From Flammeovirgaceae bacterium SG7u.111 (lineage in GTDB: Bacteria; Bacteroidota; Bacteroidia; Cytophagales; Flammeovirgaceae), in assembly GCA_034044135.1 (NCBI GenBank), contig CP139021.1, positions 3,673,635 through 3,737,634 of the forward strand: a stretch of 64,000 nucleotides of DNA. The letters are read 5' to 3'. The notes below the pieces were generated by a model. That model saw nothing but the letters and a program-made list of their open reading frames with translations, was not told the DNA's origin and made no database searches. The translations under genes were made by a program, and so were the position numbers. This document shows positions 42,781 to 52,466 of the stretch, piece by piece (position 1 is the stretch's first letter; every line of letters starts with the position of its first letter).

Positions 42781-44565
42781 CTAAAGCTTCTCTATGTACA
42801 AATAATAAGCAGGATGCAGCCTTCCGAGTTTGTCAATCAACTGCGCCTCAAGGTCGTATTTGCCCGCCGCCATATCAAGTGTATAGGAAATCTCATCTTC
42901 GCTCCCCTCTATCTTTGTCGTTTTCTTGTACCTTCCTACGTAAAGAAATGCTTCGGCAAAGTCAGATTTCTCACTTGCCGGTGCAGATTTTTCAATTCTC
43001 CTTTCTTTTGCCATAGCCGGGAAAGTCTCGTTGATTCCCAAGCCAGACTCGCGGGGGAAGCGGCGCATACTTATTTTGTATTGCCCATCTTCTACAAACT
43101 CGATCTTCCATCTACCAGCCGAAGGAGCCGCTGCAATAACACCATGTTGATGCCAACCATAACCTAGGTTTCCAGTAAGCATATCGTGGCAAGCAATGCG
43201 GGAAGGGTTTTCGTAAGGCGTGCCTACTTTAATGTAAGCATAGCGTTCGTTCACTCCTTCGTCTACCAATGACTGCCACCATCTTTCGTAGCCTCCTGCA
43301 AGGCGGGCCGCTATTTCAGGATGTTGGTCTATCACGTTATTTTTTTGCTTCAGATCGGACGTCAAATCATACAGTTCATCCCCATTTACCAAGCGCCATT
43401 CTTTTTCCATCACTGTGTAGTCCTTAAACTTGGTAAGGTTTAGCATACGCTGCGTGTCCATGAACAAAATCCTGTTTTCCCAAGCTGCTTTTTTCCCTTC
43501 CAAAAGAGGCTTCCAGCTTTTTCCATCAAGCGGTTTGATTGGATTGAGCTTGAGCCCGAGCAGGTCAACCAGCGTAGGCAGCACGTCGTAATGAGCAGCA
43601 AGTGTTTCAATGTCTTTCCCCCCAGTAAGTTCGCCATTAGGCCAGCGGATATAAAAAGGAACTCGGTGGCCGCCTTCTGTCACTTGCCCTTTTCCTCCAC
43701 TCATACCAGCGTCATATACTTTATGCCCTCCGGCAGTCCCGTTATCGGTCATGAAAATAAGGATCGTATTATCAATCAAATCCAACTTTTCCAGCTTGTC
43801 TTGCAACAGTTTGAAGTTGTCATCTATGTTAGTGATCATCCCATAAAAACGCTTGAAATGCGCTGGCACATTTTCATCGTCTTTGTACATATCAATGTAC
43901 TCTTCGGGGCAGTTGAGCGGGCCATGCGGCGCATTGGTAGAGATGTAGCAAAAGAACGGGTTGTCCTTGTTTTCTTCTATAAAGTCAAGGGCTTCCGAGA
44001 AAAACACATCGGTACAAAACCCTTTGTATTCTTCCACTTCTCCATTGTGCCAGTAGGTATCGTCAAAGTAATCATTGCCCCAATAATCCGGCCCTTGAGT
44101 GATTCCGCCGCCGCCATGGCGAACTACCTCATGGAAACCTCTGTCCATTGGGCGGAACGGGTAATTGTCCCCCAAATGCCATTTTCCAAACATCCCATTG
44201 GTGTAACCATTTTGAGCCAAAACTTGCGGAAGCAACACTTCGTCTTCGAACAAAAGCGAGCGACCGGCAATGGTATGGAACACGTTCAATCGGTTGGTGT
44301 GCCTACCCGTCATCAGCGAGCCACGAGAAGGCGCACAAGTAGTAGAAACATGGAAGTTGGTGAACCTGATAGATTCCGAATGGAACTTGTCGATATTGGG
44401 CGTTTTTATGTACGGATTGCCCTCGCAAGCCAAGTCGTTTTTCCCTTGGTCATCAGTAATCACCAACACTATATTTGGCTTTGATTTTTTGCTTTGTGCA
44501 AATACTGTTTGTATTGCCGAGATGCTCAAGGCGAGCAACAAAAAAAGTGATATGTTTTTATTCAT
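42781..44565 (-). CDS. S1-family sulfatase
   Basis: A 594-residue exported sulfatase (signal peptide ending TVFAQ). The metal-binding DD is in NIVLVITDDQGKND (residues 38-39) and the formylglycine motif is CAPSRGSLMTGRH (C77). GMFGKWHLGD and FMTDNGTAGGHKVYD supply further active-site residues. The C-terminal ~150 residues form an added beta-rich domain longer than in the other sulfatases here. It is the first gene of a unit with GH29 and the beta-helix protein. Sulfate position and sugar cannot be read from sequence. Activity requires formylglycine maturation; no maturase is in the window. Confidence 0.92.
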   Translation of the reverse strand: MNKNISLFLLLALSISAIQTVFAQSKKSKPNIVLVITDDQGKNDLACEGNPYIKTPNIDKFHSESIRFTNFHVSTTCAPSRGSLMTGRHTNRLNVFHTIAGRSLLFEDEVLLPQVLAQNGYTNGMFGKWHLGDNYPFRPMDRGFHEVVRHGGGGITQGPDYWGNDYFDDTYWHNGEVEEYKGFCTDVFFSEALDFIEENKDNPFFCYISTNAPHGPLNCPEEYIDMYKDDENVPAHFKRFYGMITNIDDNFKLLQDKLEKLDLIDNTILIFMTDNGTAGGHKVYDAGMSGGKGQVTEGGHRVPFYIRWPNGELTGGKDIETLAAHYDVLPTLVDLLGLKLNPIKPLDGKSWKPLLEGKKAAWENRILFMDTQRMLNLTKFKDYTVMEKEWRLVNGDELYDLTSDLKQKNNVIDQHPEIAARLAGGYERWWQSLVDEGVNERYAYIKVGTPYENPSRIACHDMLTGNLGYGWHQHGVIAAAPSAGRWKIEFVEDGQYKISMRRFPRESGLGINETFPAMAKERRIEKSAPASEKSDFAEAFLYVGRYKKTTKIEGSEDEISYTLDMAAGKYDLEAQLIDKLGRLHPAYYLYIEKL

Positions 44566-44639
44566 TTTCTTAAATATTATTTACGCATCTGAACTAAGAA
44601 AAACCATAACATAGGCTATAGAATCCCTCTTAAAATGTA

Positions 44640-44799
44640 GGTTTTAGTTTAGGCTAAAGCCGAATTCGTTTTGTTTGTGAACGGGGCTTAAAAGCCCCGG
44701 ATAGTGAGAAATCTGAGTAATTATTTTAATCACTAGCAAGGGGTTTCAACCTCTTGTAAACTATTTGAAACCAAACGGCTTTAGCCTAAACTAAAAACC
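44640..44799. repeat. 160-bp palindromic element
   Basis: GGTTTTAGTTTAGGCTAAAG plus CCG at 44640-44662 is the reverse complement of 44776-44799 apart from one extra A. Inside lies a second hairpin, GGGGCTT/AAGCCCC (44683-44698). It sits between two sulfatase genes. The form is that of a MITE or dispersed palindrome, without coding capacity or obvious target duplication. It could also end transcription of the upstream sulfatase. Confidence 0.7.
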
Positions 44800-44819
44800 G
44801 ATTTATTGTTTTGCCCCCT

Positions 44820-46256
44820 TCATTGCTCAACCCCCAATATCTTCTCCCAATACTCGACAATCTCCTCGTCCGACGAAGCTCCACTCAGCCCCTTCCTCTT
44901 CATATTGTTCTCAAAATATTTACGAGAAGAGCTTTGTGCTTTTTCTATAGTTTCGGGCGACTCAGGCACCATTCCCTTTTCATAGATTTTCAACTTCTTT
45001 TTTAAAGTAGAAAAAAGCTTTTTTTGGATTTTCTTGTACTCGGCTTTCCCTGCCAAGTTATCGAACTCATCAGGATCTTTCCCGAGATCATAAAGCTCAA
45101 TTTCTGGTCGAACAGCAGCCATTATCTGGTTGTATGGAGCGCCCAACTTCCCTTCCTTATACAAATGGTGGTACAAGGCAAAAGCAGGATATTGCGATTT
45201 TTTATATCCGCTCAACTGCATCCAAGGATTTTGCGGCATCCTGTTCCAAATCAATTTATACTGCCCATCGGTAATGCTTCGGATATCGTCCACCGCATCG
45301 CCAGCCCGTTGGCGAAAGCCGAAGACATACTCCCGCTCTTTTGCCTCTTCTCCCATGAAAACATTTCCATGTAAATGGCTAGGCACAGGAATGTTCGCCA
45401 AGCTCAACGAAGTTGCCGCTACATCTACCAAGCTTACCAATTGCTCGTCTACTTTTCCCGCTTCTATGCTTTTTGGATAGCGAATAATGAGAGGGATTCT
45501 CAACCCTCCTTCGTACAAAAATTGCTTATCCCGAAGGTGAGGGCGACCATGGTCACCAAACATAAATATGATGGTATTCTCCAGCAAACCCTCTTTTTCC
45601 AACTTATCCAAAACCATCCCTACCACCTTGTCGCAGTGCTGTACACTTTCTAGGTACATCGCCCAATCTGCTCGGAGCAGCGGATGATCTGGATAACAAC
45701 TAGGAAACGTTACCTCGTCTGGGTTCACGGGATTTTCCTCATCTCTCGCAAAAGTGCGGTGAGGAAAATGGATTTGAACTTGGGCAAAAAATGGCTGGCC
45801 ATCCTTACGTTGCGTCCAATCTGTCCCGTCAAAAATATCGTCTCCCAAAAAGTTAAAATCCTTCTTGCCCATTTTAGAAAGGTTTCCCCCTTTCCCATTG
45901 GTGCAAAAATAGCCCGCCTGCTGGAAGTAACTGGTAATGGGCTGCACACCTTCGGGCAGTTCCCTCATGTCCACCGTTCGGTGGTTGAGGCAATTGATAC
46001 TTGTAGGATACATTCCCGTAATCATAGACGACCGGCTGGAAGAACAAATAGGCGCATTGGCATATGCATGGGCAAATCGTCTTCCTTCCTTTGCCAACCT
46101 GTCCATGTTAGGCGTTTTCACGTCTTTATTCCCATAGCAACCTAGCTCCGCTCCCAAATCATCACCATTTATCCAAAGGATATTAGGCTGGTCTTGCGCC
46201 AATAGGGAAATGTAAGACCAAAAGGCAATTACAACAAACACTAAAAATCTTTTCAT
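44820..46256 (-). CDS. S1-family sulfatase (N-sulfoglucosamine sulfohydrolase-like)
   Basis: A 478-residue exported sulfatase (signal peptide about 21 residues). NILWINGDDLGAELGCYGN carries the metal-binding DD (32-33), and the formylglycine motif is CSSSRSSMITG (C71), the serine-rich variant. GNKDVKTPNMDRLAKEG and MFGDHGRPHLRDKQ are typical of the group containing SGSH-like enzymes. It is flanked by spacers of about 255 bases on both sides, so it is probably its own transcript. In this locus the substrate is likely an algal sulfate ester despite the SGSH-like look. Confidence 0.9.
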   Translation of the reverse strand: MKRFLVFVVIAFWSYISLLAQDQPNILWINGDDLGAELGCYGNKDVKTPNMDRLAKEGRRFAHAYANAPICSSSRSSMITGMYPTSINCLNHRTVDMRELPEGVQPITSYFQQAGYFCTNGKGGNLSKMGKKDFNFLGDDIFDGTDWTQRKDGQPFFAQVQIHFPHRTFARDEENPVNPDEVTFPSCYPDHPLLRADWAMYLESVQHCDKVVGMVLDKLEKEGLLENTIIFMFGDHGRPHLRDKQFLYEGGLRIPLIIRYPKSIEAGKVDEQLVSLVDVAATSLSLANIPVPSHLHGNVFMGEEAKEREYVFGFRQRAGDAVDDIRSITDGQYKLIWNRMPQNPWMQLSGYKKSQYPAFALYHHLYKEGKLGAPYNQIMAAVRPEIELYDLGKDPDEFDNLAGKAEYKKIQKKLFSTLKKKLKIYEKGMVPESPETIEKAQSSSRKYFENNMKRKGLSGASSDEEIVEYWEKILGVEQ

Positions 46257-46354
46257 TTTCTAACTATAGTTTAGAGGTTAGAAATTAGATACTAGATGAA
46301 TTGACAATGAAACTTAGGGTCATAAATGGTTTCTCCAAAAAAAGAAGAAAGCTG

Positions 46355-46418
46355 GGGCAAGCATCCGCCCACAATGGAATTGTCGTACCGAAACCATTAT
46401 TTCAAGCATCCGCTTGAA
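46355..46418. repeat. Two small hairpins sharing an AAGCATCCGC core
   Basis: GGGC/GCCC (46355-46370) and TTCAAGC-ATCC-GCTTGAA (46401-46418) share the AAGCATCCGC core with the same ATCC loop. They lie between the GH117 and sulfatase genes and may be part of a dispersed repeat or a termination region. Confidence 0.45.
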
Positions 46419-46512
46419 TTGAACCCAAGTTTGCGTGCCAGTTCGGCTAAAGGTTAGAAAGCATTAAAAACTTGCAACCCGTAACTTGAAACCTGAAACA
46501 CATTTTCACTCC

Positions 46513-47775
46513 CTACTCTCCCTTCTTCACTTTCTTATTTTCCTCAGCTATTCTGTTCTTCTGCTTCTGGTTCAGGCCATGTTTGTAATAGAAATCTGGC
46601 TTGTAATAGTTGTTGTGATGCTTCATTCCTGGGTCATCCACATCTAAGCTCAAGTCGCAATCGAACCTTAGCAAAATTGCATGATTCTCTTTCCAAGTAG
46701 TTGCGTTGGTAAGATGGGAAATCCCCCAAGTGATTCCACGCCCATCTTTTGTATCGGTAAAAGCATCGGGCATAAAAGGACCAGCAGCAGTCGGCATCAA
46801 ACTCACGATAGAAGCAATTTCGAAGTTGACTCCATCAGGAGCATATTGGATGGTAAAGTGCTCATTTCCATCTTTTATCACCAAAGCAGCAATCCCTTCT
46901 TTGAAGGGGAAAAGCGTGGTTTCATGACCAGAGTTGATCACAGGATTGAGCGGATGTTTTTTGAAAGGACCTAAAGGATTGTCGGCAATAGCCAAGCCCT
47001 GCATACGCACCAAGCGAGGGTCGCCATCAAAATCAGATTTGTAATACAGATAGATTTTGCCATTGTGCACTATCGGCTGCGGATCGTGGATGGAATATTG
47101 GTCCCACTCCCCTTTTGCTCCATTTTCCACCACTACTTTATTGTAAGGTATCCAAGGACCATCGGGCGAATCGGCATACGAAACTGCTACGGGGCAGTCA
47201 TCTCCACGCTTGCCACTGGCTTCCATAAAGCCTTGGTAATACAAATAAAACTTCCCTTCCCATTCCAAGATATCGGTAGTAGAAACCGAGCGCCAGCCTA
47301 CTTCAGGTTTTGGAGGGCGGGGAACTGCCACACCCTGCTCTTCCCATGTAAAACCGTCGTCGCTGGTTGCATACCAGATATCGCACAAATCCCAGTCGGA
47401 AGAAGGAATGGTATCATTGCTTTTGTCTGCCCCTTGCGGAGGAGTTGGGGTTTCCCTGTGCGTGTACCACACATAGTATTTTCCCTCGTGAAAAATCACC
47501 TTAGAAGGATCGCGGCGGGAAATAGTGCCATCATGGTCGTTATAATCAAAGCCCTTCAGCTCCGTATATTTGAATTGGGTATAGAGCTCATTGTCTTCGG
47601 GGCGAGGAGCTAGATAGGCATCGTAGTTTCGCTCCATGGCCGCACTCATTTTCCTATCTGGTTTCTCCTTAGGCAATTTGAAAGGAAAGCCATCCTGGGC
47701 AGATACCGCCAAAGAGACCGAAGCCAACAAGGCACTTGTTATTAAGCTTTTTAAGATAAAATGTGTAGTTCTCAT
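46513..47775 (-). CDS. GH117 alpha-1,3-(3,6-anhydro)-L-galactosidase
   Basis: A 420-residue five-bladed propeller with signal peptide (ending AVSAQ). It matches the GH117 family of marine agar degraders closely: HDGTISRRDPSKVIF (catalytic Asp ~89), YYVWYTHRETPTPPQGADK, GWRSVSTTDILEWEGKFYLY, YSIHDPQPIVHNGKIYLYYK and NSGHETTLFPF. The N-terminal helical arm used for dimer swapping is present (residues ~35-60). It removes non-reducing-end 3,6-anhydro-L-galactose from neoagaro-oligosaccharides. It is preceded by a propeller gene 20 bases away. This is the strongest single clue to the polysaccharide. Confidence 0.93.
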   Translation of the reverse strand: MRTTHFILKSLITSALLASVSLAVSAQDGFPFKLPKEKPDRKMSAAMERNYDAYLAPRPEDNELYTQFKYTELKGFDYNDHDGTISRRDPSKVIFHEGKYYVWYTHRETPTPPQGADKSNDTIPSSDWDLCDIWYATSDDGFTWEEQGVAVPRPPKPEVGWRSVSTTDILEWEGKFYLYYQGFMEASGKRGDDCPVAVSYADSPDGPWIPYNKVVVENGAKGEWDQYSIHDPQPIVHNGKIYLYYKSDFDGDPRLVRMQGLAIADNPLGPFKKHPLNPVINSGHETTLFPFKEGIAALVIKDGNEHFTIQYAPDGVNFEIASIVSLMPTAAGPFMPDAFTDTKDGRGITWGISHLTNATTWKENHAILLRFDCDLSLDVDDPGMKHHNNYYKPDFYYKHGLNQKQKNRIAEENKKVKKGE

Positions 47776-47795
47776 TATTTTATAGATTGTCTGTG

Positions 47796-48950
47796 TTATT
47801 CTTTGGTTATGATAAGTGGTATTTGAACATTGAATGATTGACGAACATTGTTTTCGTCAATAGTATCGGCAGCGCACATCAAGGCAATGGGGACGCCATC
47901 TTCTACCAGTACTTGCGGGCGCTCCAAATGATCGTATTTTTCAGTTCGGCCATCTTCCCACGTAAGACTACGATCCGAGATCATAAAATGCTTGGCTTTG
48001 TCCCACTGAATGCCATCTTCCGAATCATAGTGCACCAAGGAAAACACCCGTTTTTTACCTTCGTGTTTAATGTATTTTACGATGGCGCGGTACTTCCCAT
48101 CTTGGTACCAGATGTACGGGTCTTCCGCTGGAAAGCGAACCCCTTCTTCTAAGAAAACCGGATCGGGATATTTTTTGAAAGGGCCTGTAGGAGAATCGGC
48201 AATGGCTACCATGTGCACAACAGGTCCGCCAGAAGGCAAGGGAAATTTTTTCCCCACCGCCTTATACACCATCAGGATTTTTCCATCTGCCATTTGGCAA
48301 ACAGAAGGATTGGAGGTCATAAGGGCATCATGTGCCAACGAATCGCCATGGGTGATATCCAGCACGGGTTGGTCAAATCGTTTCCAAGGGCCATTTGGGC
48401 TGTCGGCTTCGGCAACCCCAATCCGCTGATTGTTCCGGTGATTCCAGTTGATCTTCGCTTTTCCGGGCACACTCACTATTTTTTTGTCCCCAAAATTCCC
48501 CATGTAGTAGAGGTAATACTTCCCGTTGAACTTATGGACAGTGGGGTTGTGCGTACAAGACCCGTCCCAAAACTCCTCGCCACGCTCTGGCAAAGCTAGA
48601 TCAACAAATTTGTAAGGACCAAAAGGGGATTCGGAAACAGCATGAGCAATCTCGGAATAATTCACCCACTCCCAGCCTATGTTCTTAGGCCAACGGGAAT
48701 AAAGCATGTGGTACAAGCCATCTTCCCCTTTCACCACACTTCCGCCCCAAATGCTCATCGTATCGCTCACAAAAACAGCTTGCGGGGCTACTTTTCCAAA
48801 TTCGATCTTAAAGTCAGGGATTGCCTCAGTTTGGGGGGGTTCATCTTCCTTCTTTTCTTGAGAGGTGCAAGCGGCCAGGGAAATTCCTAATAAAAGAAGG
48901 AAGGTAATACGTTGTTTTAAACAAGCGATAGTCAGTATCTTGATTTTCAT
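47796..48950 (-). CDS. Lipoprotein glycoside hydrolase, GH43/GH117-like propeller
   Basis: A 384-residue protein from 48950 (MKIKILTIACLKQ), chosen because it puts lipobox SLAAC at the right place. The mature part is a five-bladed beta-propeller with repeated blade ends: SESPFGPYKFVDL, ADSPNGPWKRFDQ and ADSPTGPFKKYPD. Candidate acidic residues are in SIWGGSVVKGEDGLYHMLYS, CTHNPTVHKFNGKYYLYYMG and FPAEDPYIWYQDGKYR. It belongs to the broad GH43-like clan, but no numbered family is certain. It lies 20 bases before the GH117 gene, so the two are made together, probably on related linkages. Confidence 0.72.
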   Translation of the reverse strand: MKIKILTIACLKQRITFLLLLGISLAACTSQEKKEDEPPQTEAIPDFKIEFGKVAPQAVFVSDTMSIWGGSVVKGEDGLYHMLYSRWPKNIGWEWVNYSEIAHAVSESPFGPYKFVDLALPERGEEFWDGSCTHNPTVHKFNGKYYLYYMGNFGDKKIVSVPGKAKINWNHRNNQRIGVAEADSPNGPWKRFDQPVLDITHGDSLAHDALMTSNPSVCQMADGKILMVYKAVGKKFPLPSGGPVVHMVAIADSPTGPFKKYPDPVFLEEGVRFPAEDPYIWYQDGKYRAIVKYIKHEGKKRVFSLVHYDSEDGIQWDKAKHFMISDRSLTWEDGRTEKYDHLERPQVLVEDGVPIALMCAADTIDENNVRQSFNVQIPLIITKE

Positions 48951-49188
48951 ATTTGCGAAGTACTCGTTCGGTTTTTTGTGTTTGAACACATTTACAGTTT
49001 AAAACCGAAAAGATACCGCATATCGCTTGTATTCTCAATTCATACCTTTGCGCAGAAAAATACTAAGACATTCTCCCAACATTCTATGGCATATGAAAGT
49101 TTTTTGAATGTAAGGGTCTGTCATAGGGACTATTCCCTAAAATTCTTAAGTTTTACATGGAATATTTCAACTTCAAAAAATCAAAAAA

Positions 49189-50667
49189 TTACTCTTCTAG
49201 CTTGAAGGTCTCATCAAACCTTGGCATATCGGCTTCTCTCCAGTCAATGCCCGTTTGTTCATCGTGAAACCAGCGTGGTTGCATATGTGTCTTGCTCCAT
49301 TTTTCTCCTTCATCAACAAGTTCTTTCAATATTTCAGGATGTTCAGCACTCAAATCGTGTTCTTCACTGATATCCTCTTCTATGTTTATGAGTTTCCAAG
49401 TCTCTTGGTTAACCCTCAAGGCTTTCCACTGATCCCGACGAATCCCTACATCGCTATATCCCGTCCTGTGCCTCAACACATAAATCATCTCTCCTTTGTG
49501 GGGAGCGTTCCCCGCCTGAAAATCATCCCAAATATCGTTGCCATCCAATATTTTCCCTTCTGGAATAGCCGCACCAGCCAAACCTGCAAAGGTTGGATAG
49601 AAGTCGATTGCCGAAACTGGGTGATCGAAACGCTGACCCGCTGGGACATTTTCAGGCCAATGGAAAAACATAGGAACACGATACCCGCCCTCGTAAGCGC
49701 TTCCTTTCCCTTCTTTCAACGGATAATTTGTTGCTCCACCGTAGTCTAATTTACCACCGTTGTCACTCAAGAAAACAATCAATGTATTCTCATACTGCCC
49801 TGTAGCTTTCAGGCTTTCCACTACCTCACCTACCCCACGGTCAACTGCATGAACCATAGCGGCATAGGTTCTTCGTTTTTCATCCTCTATATGGCTGTAT
49901 TTTTCTAAATCTTCTTGTTTAGCTTCCAAGGGAACATGTGGAGCATTATAGGCTAGATAAAGAAAAAATGGTTGATCGTCTTGAGCAGATTCTTTCACAA
50001 AACGAACAGCTTCGTGAGACAAGGCATCTGTCAGGTATTCGGTTTCTCGCACTTCTTTACCATTGTGTTCCAATGGCAAAAGGTATTCAAATATCACTTT
50101 ACTGCCTGCTGCTTTTTGCTTCTCATATTTAGCAAAATACTCTTCGGGAAAATATTTATGACCTCCACCAAGAAAACCGTAAAAGTCATCAAAACCCCTA
50201 CTGTTGGGATGATATTTAGGAACAGCACCCAAATGCCATTTCCCTACAGCTCCCGTACGGTACCCTGACTCCTGCAATACTTTACTTATAAAAGGTTCTT
50301 CTAAAGGAATGCCCTCTCCTATGGTTTCACTATTGGGCGGCAAATTAAACTGCGAGCTGATGGTATGAGGGTAACGACCGGTCATAAGAGCGGCACGGCT
50401 AGGCCCGCAAAAAGGGTGGCTCACATAGCCAGCGGAAAAAATAGTCCCGCTACTAGCAAGGCGATCAAGCTCAGGAGTTTTTATATCTTTAGCCCCGTTA
50501 AATCCCACATCCGAATAGCCCAAATCATCGCAAAGAATCAGAAGGATATTTGGGCGGCTCGACTCGGCTTTGGCTACGCTCTCTTTTTTGGTTTCATTGG
50601 ATTTGCAACTTACAATGAAAAGCAGAAGAGCGGAGCAAGAGATTTTTATAAAAGTAGAAATTTTCAT
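49189..50667 (-). CDS. S1-family sulfatase lipoprotein
   Basis: A 492-residue sulfatase from 50667 (MKISTFIKIS), with lipobox FIVSC (C21). The DD is in ILLILCDDLGYSDVG and the formylglycine motif is CGPSRAALMTGRY (C87). AVGKWHLGAVPKYHPNSRGF and VFLSDNGGKLDYGGATN complete the site. It is the last gene of the four-gene operon starting at 55947 and is probably held at the outer membrane or in the periplasm. The specific sulfate is unknown. Confidence 0.92.
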   Translation of the reverse strand: MKISTFIKISCSALLLFIVSCKSNETKKESVAKAESSRPNILLILCDDLGYSDVGFNGAKDIKTPELDRLASSGTIFSAGYVSHPFCGPSRAALMTGRYPHTISSQFNLPPNSETIGEGIPLEEPFISKVLQESGYRTGAVGKWHLGAVPKYHPNSRGFDDFYGFLGGGHKYFPEEYFAKYEKQKAAGSKVIFEYLLPLEHNGKEVRETEYLTDALSHEAVRFVKESAQDDQPFFLYLAYNAPHVPLEAKQEDLEKYSHIEDEKRRTYAAMVHAVDRGVGEVVESLKATGQYENTLIVFLSDNGGKLDYGGATNYPLKEGKGSAYEGGYRVPMFFHWPENVPAGQRFDHPVSAIDFYPTFAGLAGAAIPEGKILDGNDIWDDFQAGNAPHKGEMIYVLRHRTGYSDVGIRRDQWKALRVNQETWKLINIEEDISEEHDLSAEHPEILKELVDEGEKWSKTHMQPRWFHDEQTGIDWREADMPRFDETFKLEE

Positions 50668-50730
50668 TCTTTGAAGTTTTAAAAATGGGAAGCCTCTTGC
50701 GCTACATAGCGCAAGAGGCAAATAATGAAG

Positions 50731-52374
50731 TTAGTTAGTAACCTTGGCAAGATTCCCTTTCCAACCCTGGTCAAACTGAAGCAACAACTTCTCGACTAGC
50801 TCAGGGTTTTCATCTGCAATATTTTTAGTTTCCGAAGGATCAGCTTTATGGTCAAAAAGCTCAACGTATACGGGTGCAACTTCTGGCTGTGTCCTATCTT
50901 TCCAGACAATGAGGCGGTAATTGTCTGTTCTCATGGCATAGCCCATTAGGTTGTTTTCAAACAAATCCCTGTCCCATTTCTCTTTTTGCTGGCTTATGAT
51001 CCTTCCCTCTACTTCTTCTATGAGCGGACCAAAATATGTTTCCCTCATTCCTTGCGAAAGCGGGTTGGCTGCCCATTCTCTCAAAGCTGGGCTTGGAAAC
51101 TGACTAAAAGCAGCATTTTTCCATTTCTTTTCGGGGCTGGAAAGTAATGGAACGAAACTCTGTCCTTCCAAATGGCTTGGCAATTCGATACCTGCAAGCT
51201 CGCACAGGGTTGGGTACATATCCACCAACTCCACCAAAGCTGGAGATTTTTTGCCACGGGTTTCAGTTGGCATATCGGGTGTCCAGATCATTAGCGGTAC
51301 TCGGGTAGCTATTTCATAATTCGTTGCTTTCCCCCAAATACCCATATCTCCTAAGTGCCAACCATGGTCGCTCCATACAATGATGATGGTATTTTCTCTC
51401 ACTCCGGCTTCCTCCAGCGTATCTATCATCCTTCCTATTTGCGCATCGGCATAGCTCACGCAAGCTAGGTAAGCATGCTTCAACGTATGCGCCATTTCAC
51501 CGTCAATGTCACCTGATTTCGGGATTCCGTAACGCACTCTCAACTCAAAAGAAGGATGAAGCCCCATTTCCGCACCATTTTCAGGTCCTTCCATTTCCGA
51601 TGCCAAAGGGATTTCCTCTCTGTCGTACATGTCCCAATATTTTTTTGGGGCAACCCAGTTTAGGTGCGGTTTTTTGAGTCCTAAACCAATAAAAAATGGT
51701 TTATCACCCGCTGCCATTTCTTTCATGGTAGCAATAGCAAGGTCGGTATTGTAGCCATCTTCGTAGGCATTGTCAGCCACATCGGCACTTTCATAAGCAG
51801 GGCCATTTCCCAAGCCTCTTTTGGCTGCATCGCCGTACTTGGCTATCATGTCTTTCTTGTTCTTCTTAAAAACCTCTTGGTTTTCGGGAAGGGCATAACC
51901 TCCGGGGAAACTCGGTTTTGGAACAGCTATTTTGGCTGGTTTTCTTGACCATGAAAGTTCGGGATCATTATATGCTCCGTGGTAAATTTTCCCTGCGTAA
52001 GCCGTTTCGTAACCATTAGCTTTGAGGTGTTGAGGAAGCGTCACGATATCTGGGTTGACATCTCGAAAATAGGTATAATTCTCGATCACATTGATAGTTT
52101 CTGGCCTAGCGCCCGTCATGAGGCTGGCACGGGAAGGGCTACAAATAGCCTGCTGACAATAAGCCCTTTCGAACAACAGCCCGCTGCTTGCGAGCTTGTC
52201 CAAGTTAGGAGATTTTGCTATTTCCGAACCGTAGCACCCTAGCTCGGGACGGAGGTCATCAATGGCAATAAAGAGGATATTAGGCTTTTTCTTTTGCTCT
52301 TCGGAAGGTTGTTTTTGCTGTTGGCAAGCACTTGCAAATAAAATAAGCAAAAGGAATGGATAAAGGATTTTCAT
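50731..52374 (-). CDS. S1-family sulfatase lipoprotein (iduronate-2-sulfatase-like)
   Basis: A 547-residue sulfatase with lipobox LFASAC (C17). PNILFIAIDDLRPELGCYGS carries the DD, and the formylglycine motif is CSPSRASLMTGARPETINV (C78). The VIENYTYFRDVNPDIVTLPQ and YAGKIYHGAYNDPELSWS segments and SDHGWHLGDMGIWGK are characteristic of the iduronate-2-sulfatase-like group. It is the third gene of the operon, 63 bases before the next sulfatase. An algal 2-O- or 6-O-sulfate is likely, but not shown by sequence. Confidence 0.92.
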   Translation of the reverse strand: MKILYPFLLLILFASACQQQKQPSEEQKKKPNILFIAIDDLRPELGCYGSEIAKSPNLDKLASSGLLFERAYCQQAICSPSRASLMTGARPETINVIENYTYFRDVNPDIVTLPQHLKANGYETAYAGKIYHGAYNDPELSWSRKPAKIAVPKPSFPGGYALPENQEVFKKNKKDMIAKYGDAAKRGLGNGPAYESADVADNAYEDGYNTDLAIATMKEMAAGDKPFFIGLGLKKPHLNWVAPKKYWDMYDREEIPLASEMEGPENGAEMGLHPSFELRVRYGIPKSGDIDGEMAHTLKHAYLACVSYADAQIGRMIDTLEEAGVRENTIIIVWSDHGWHLGDMGIWGKATNYEIATRVPLMIWTPDMPTETRGKKSPALVELVDMYPTLCELAGIELPSHLEGQSFVPLLSSPEKKWKNAAFSQFPSPALREWAANPLSQGMRETYFGPLIEEVEGRIISQQKEKWDRDLFENNLMGYAMRTDNYRLIVWKDRTQPEVAPVYVELFDHKADPSETKNIADENPELVEKLLLQFDQGWKGNLAKVTN

Positions 52375-52466
52375 AGTTGAAAGCTTAAAAGTGGATGATT
52401 TTGGTAAGATGCCTGCCCAAAGCTGTAATCCATTGCTATGGGCAGGCTCTTCTATTTCAGCTTAAC

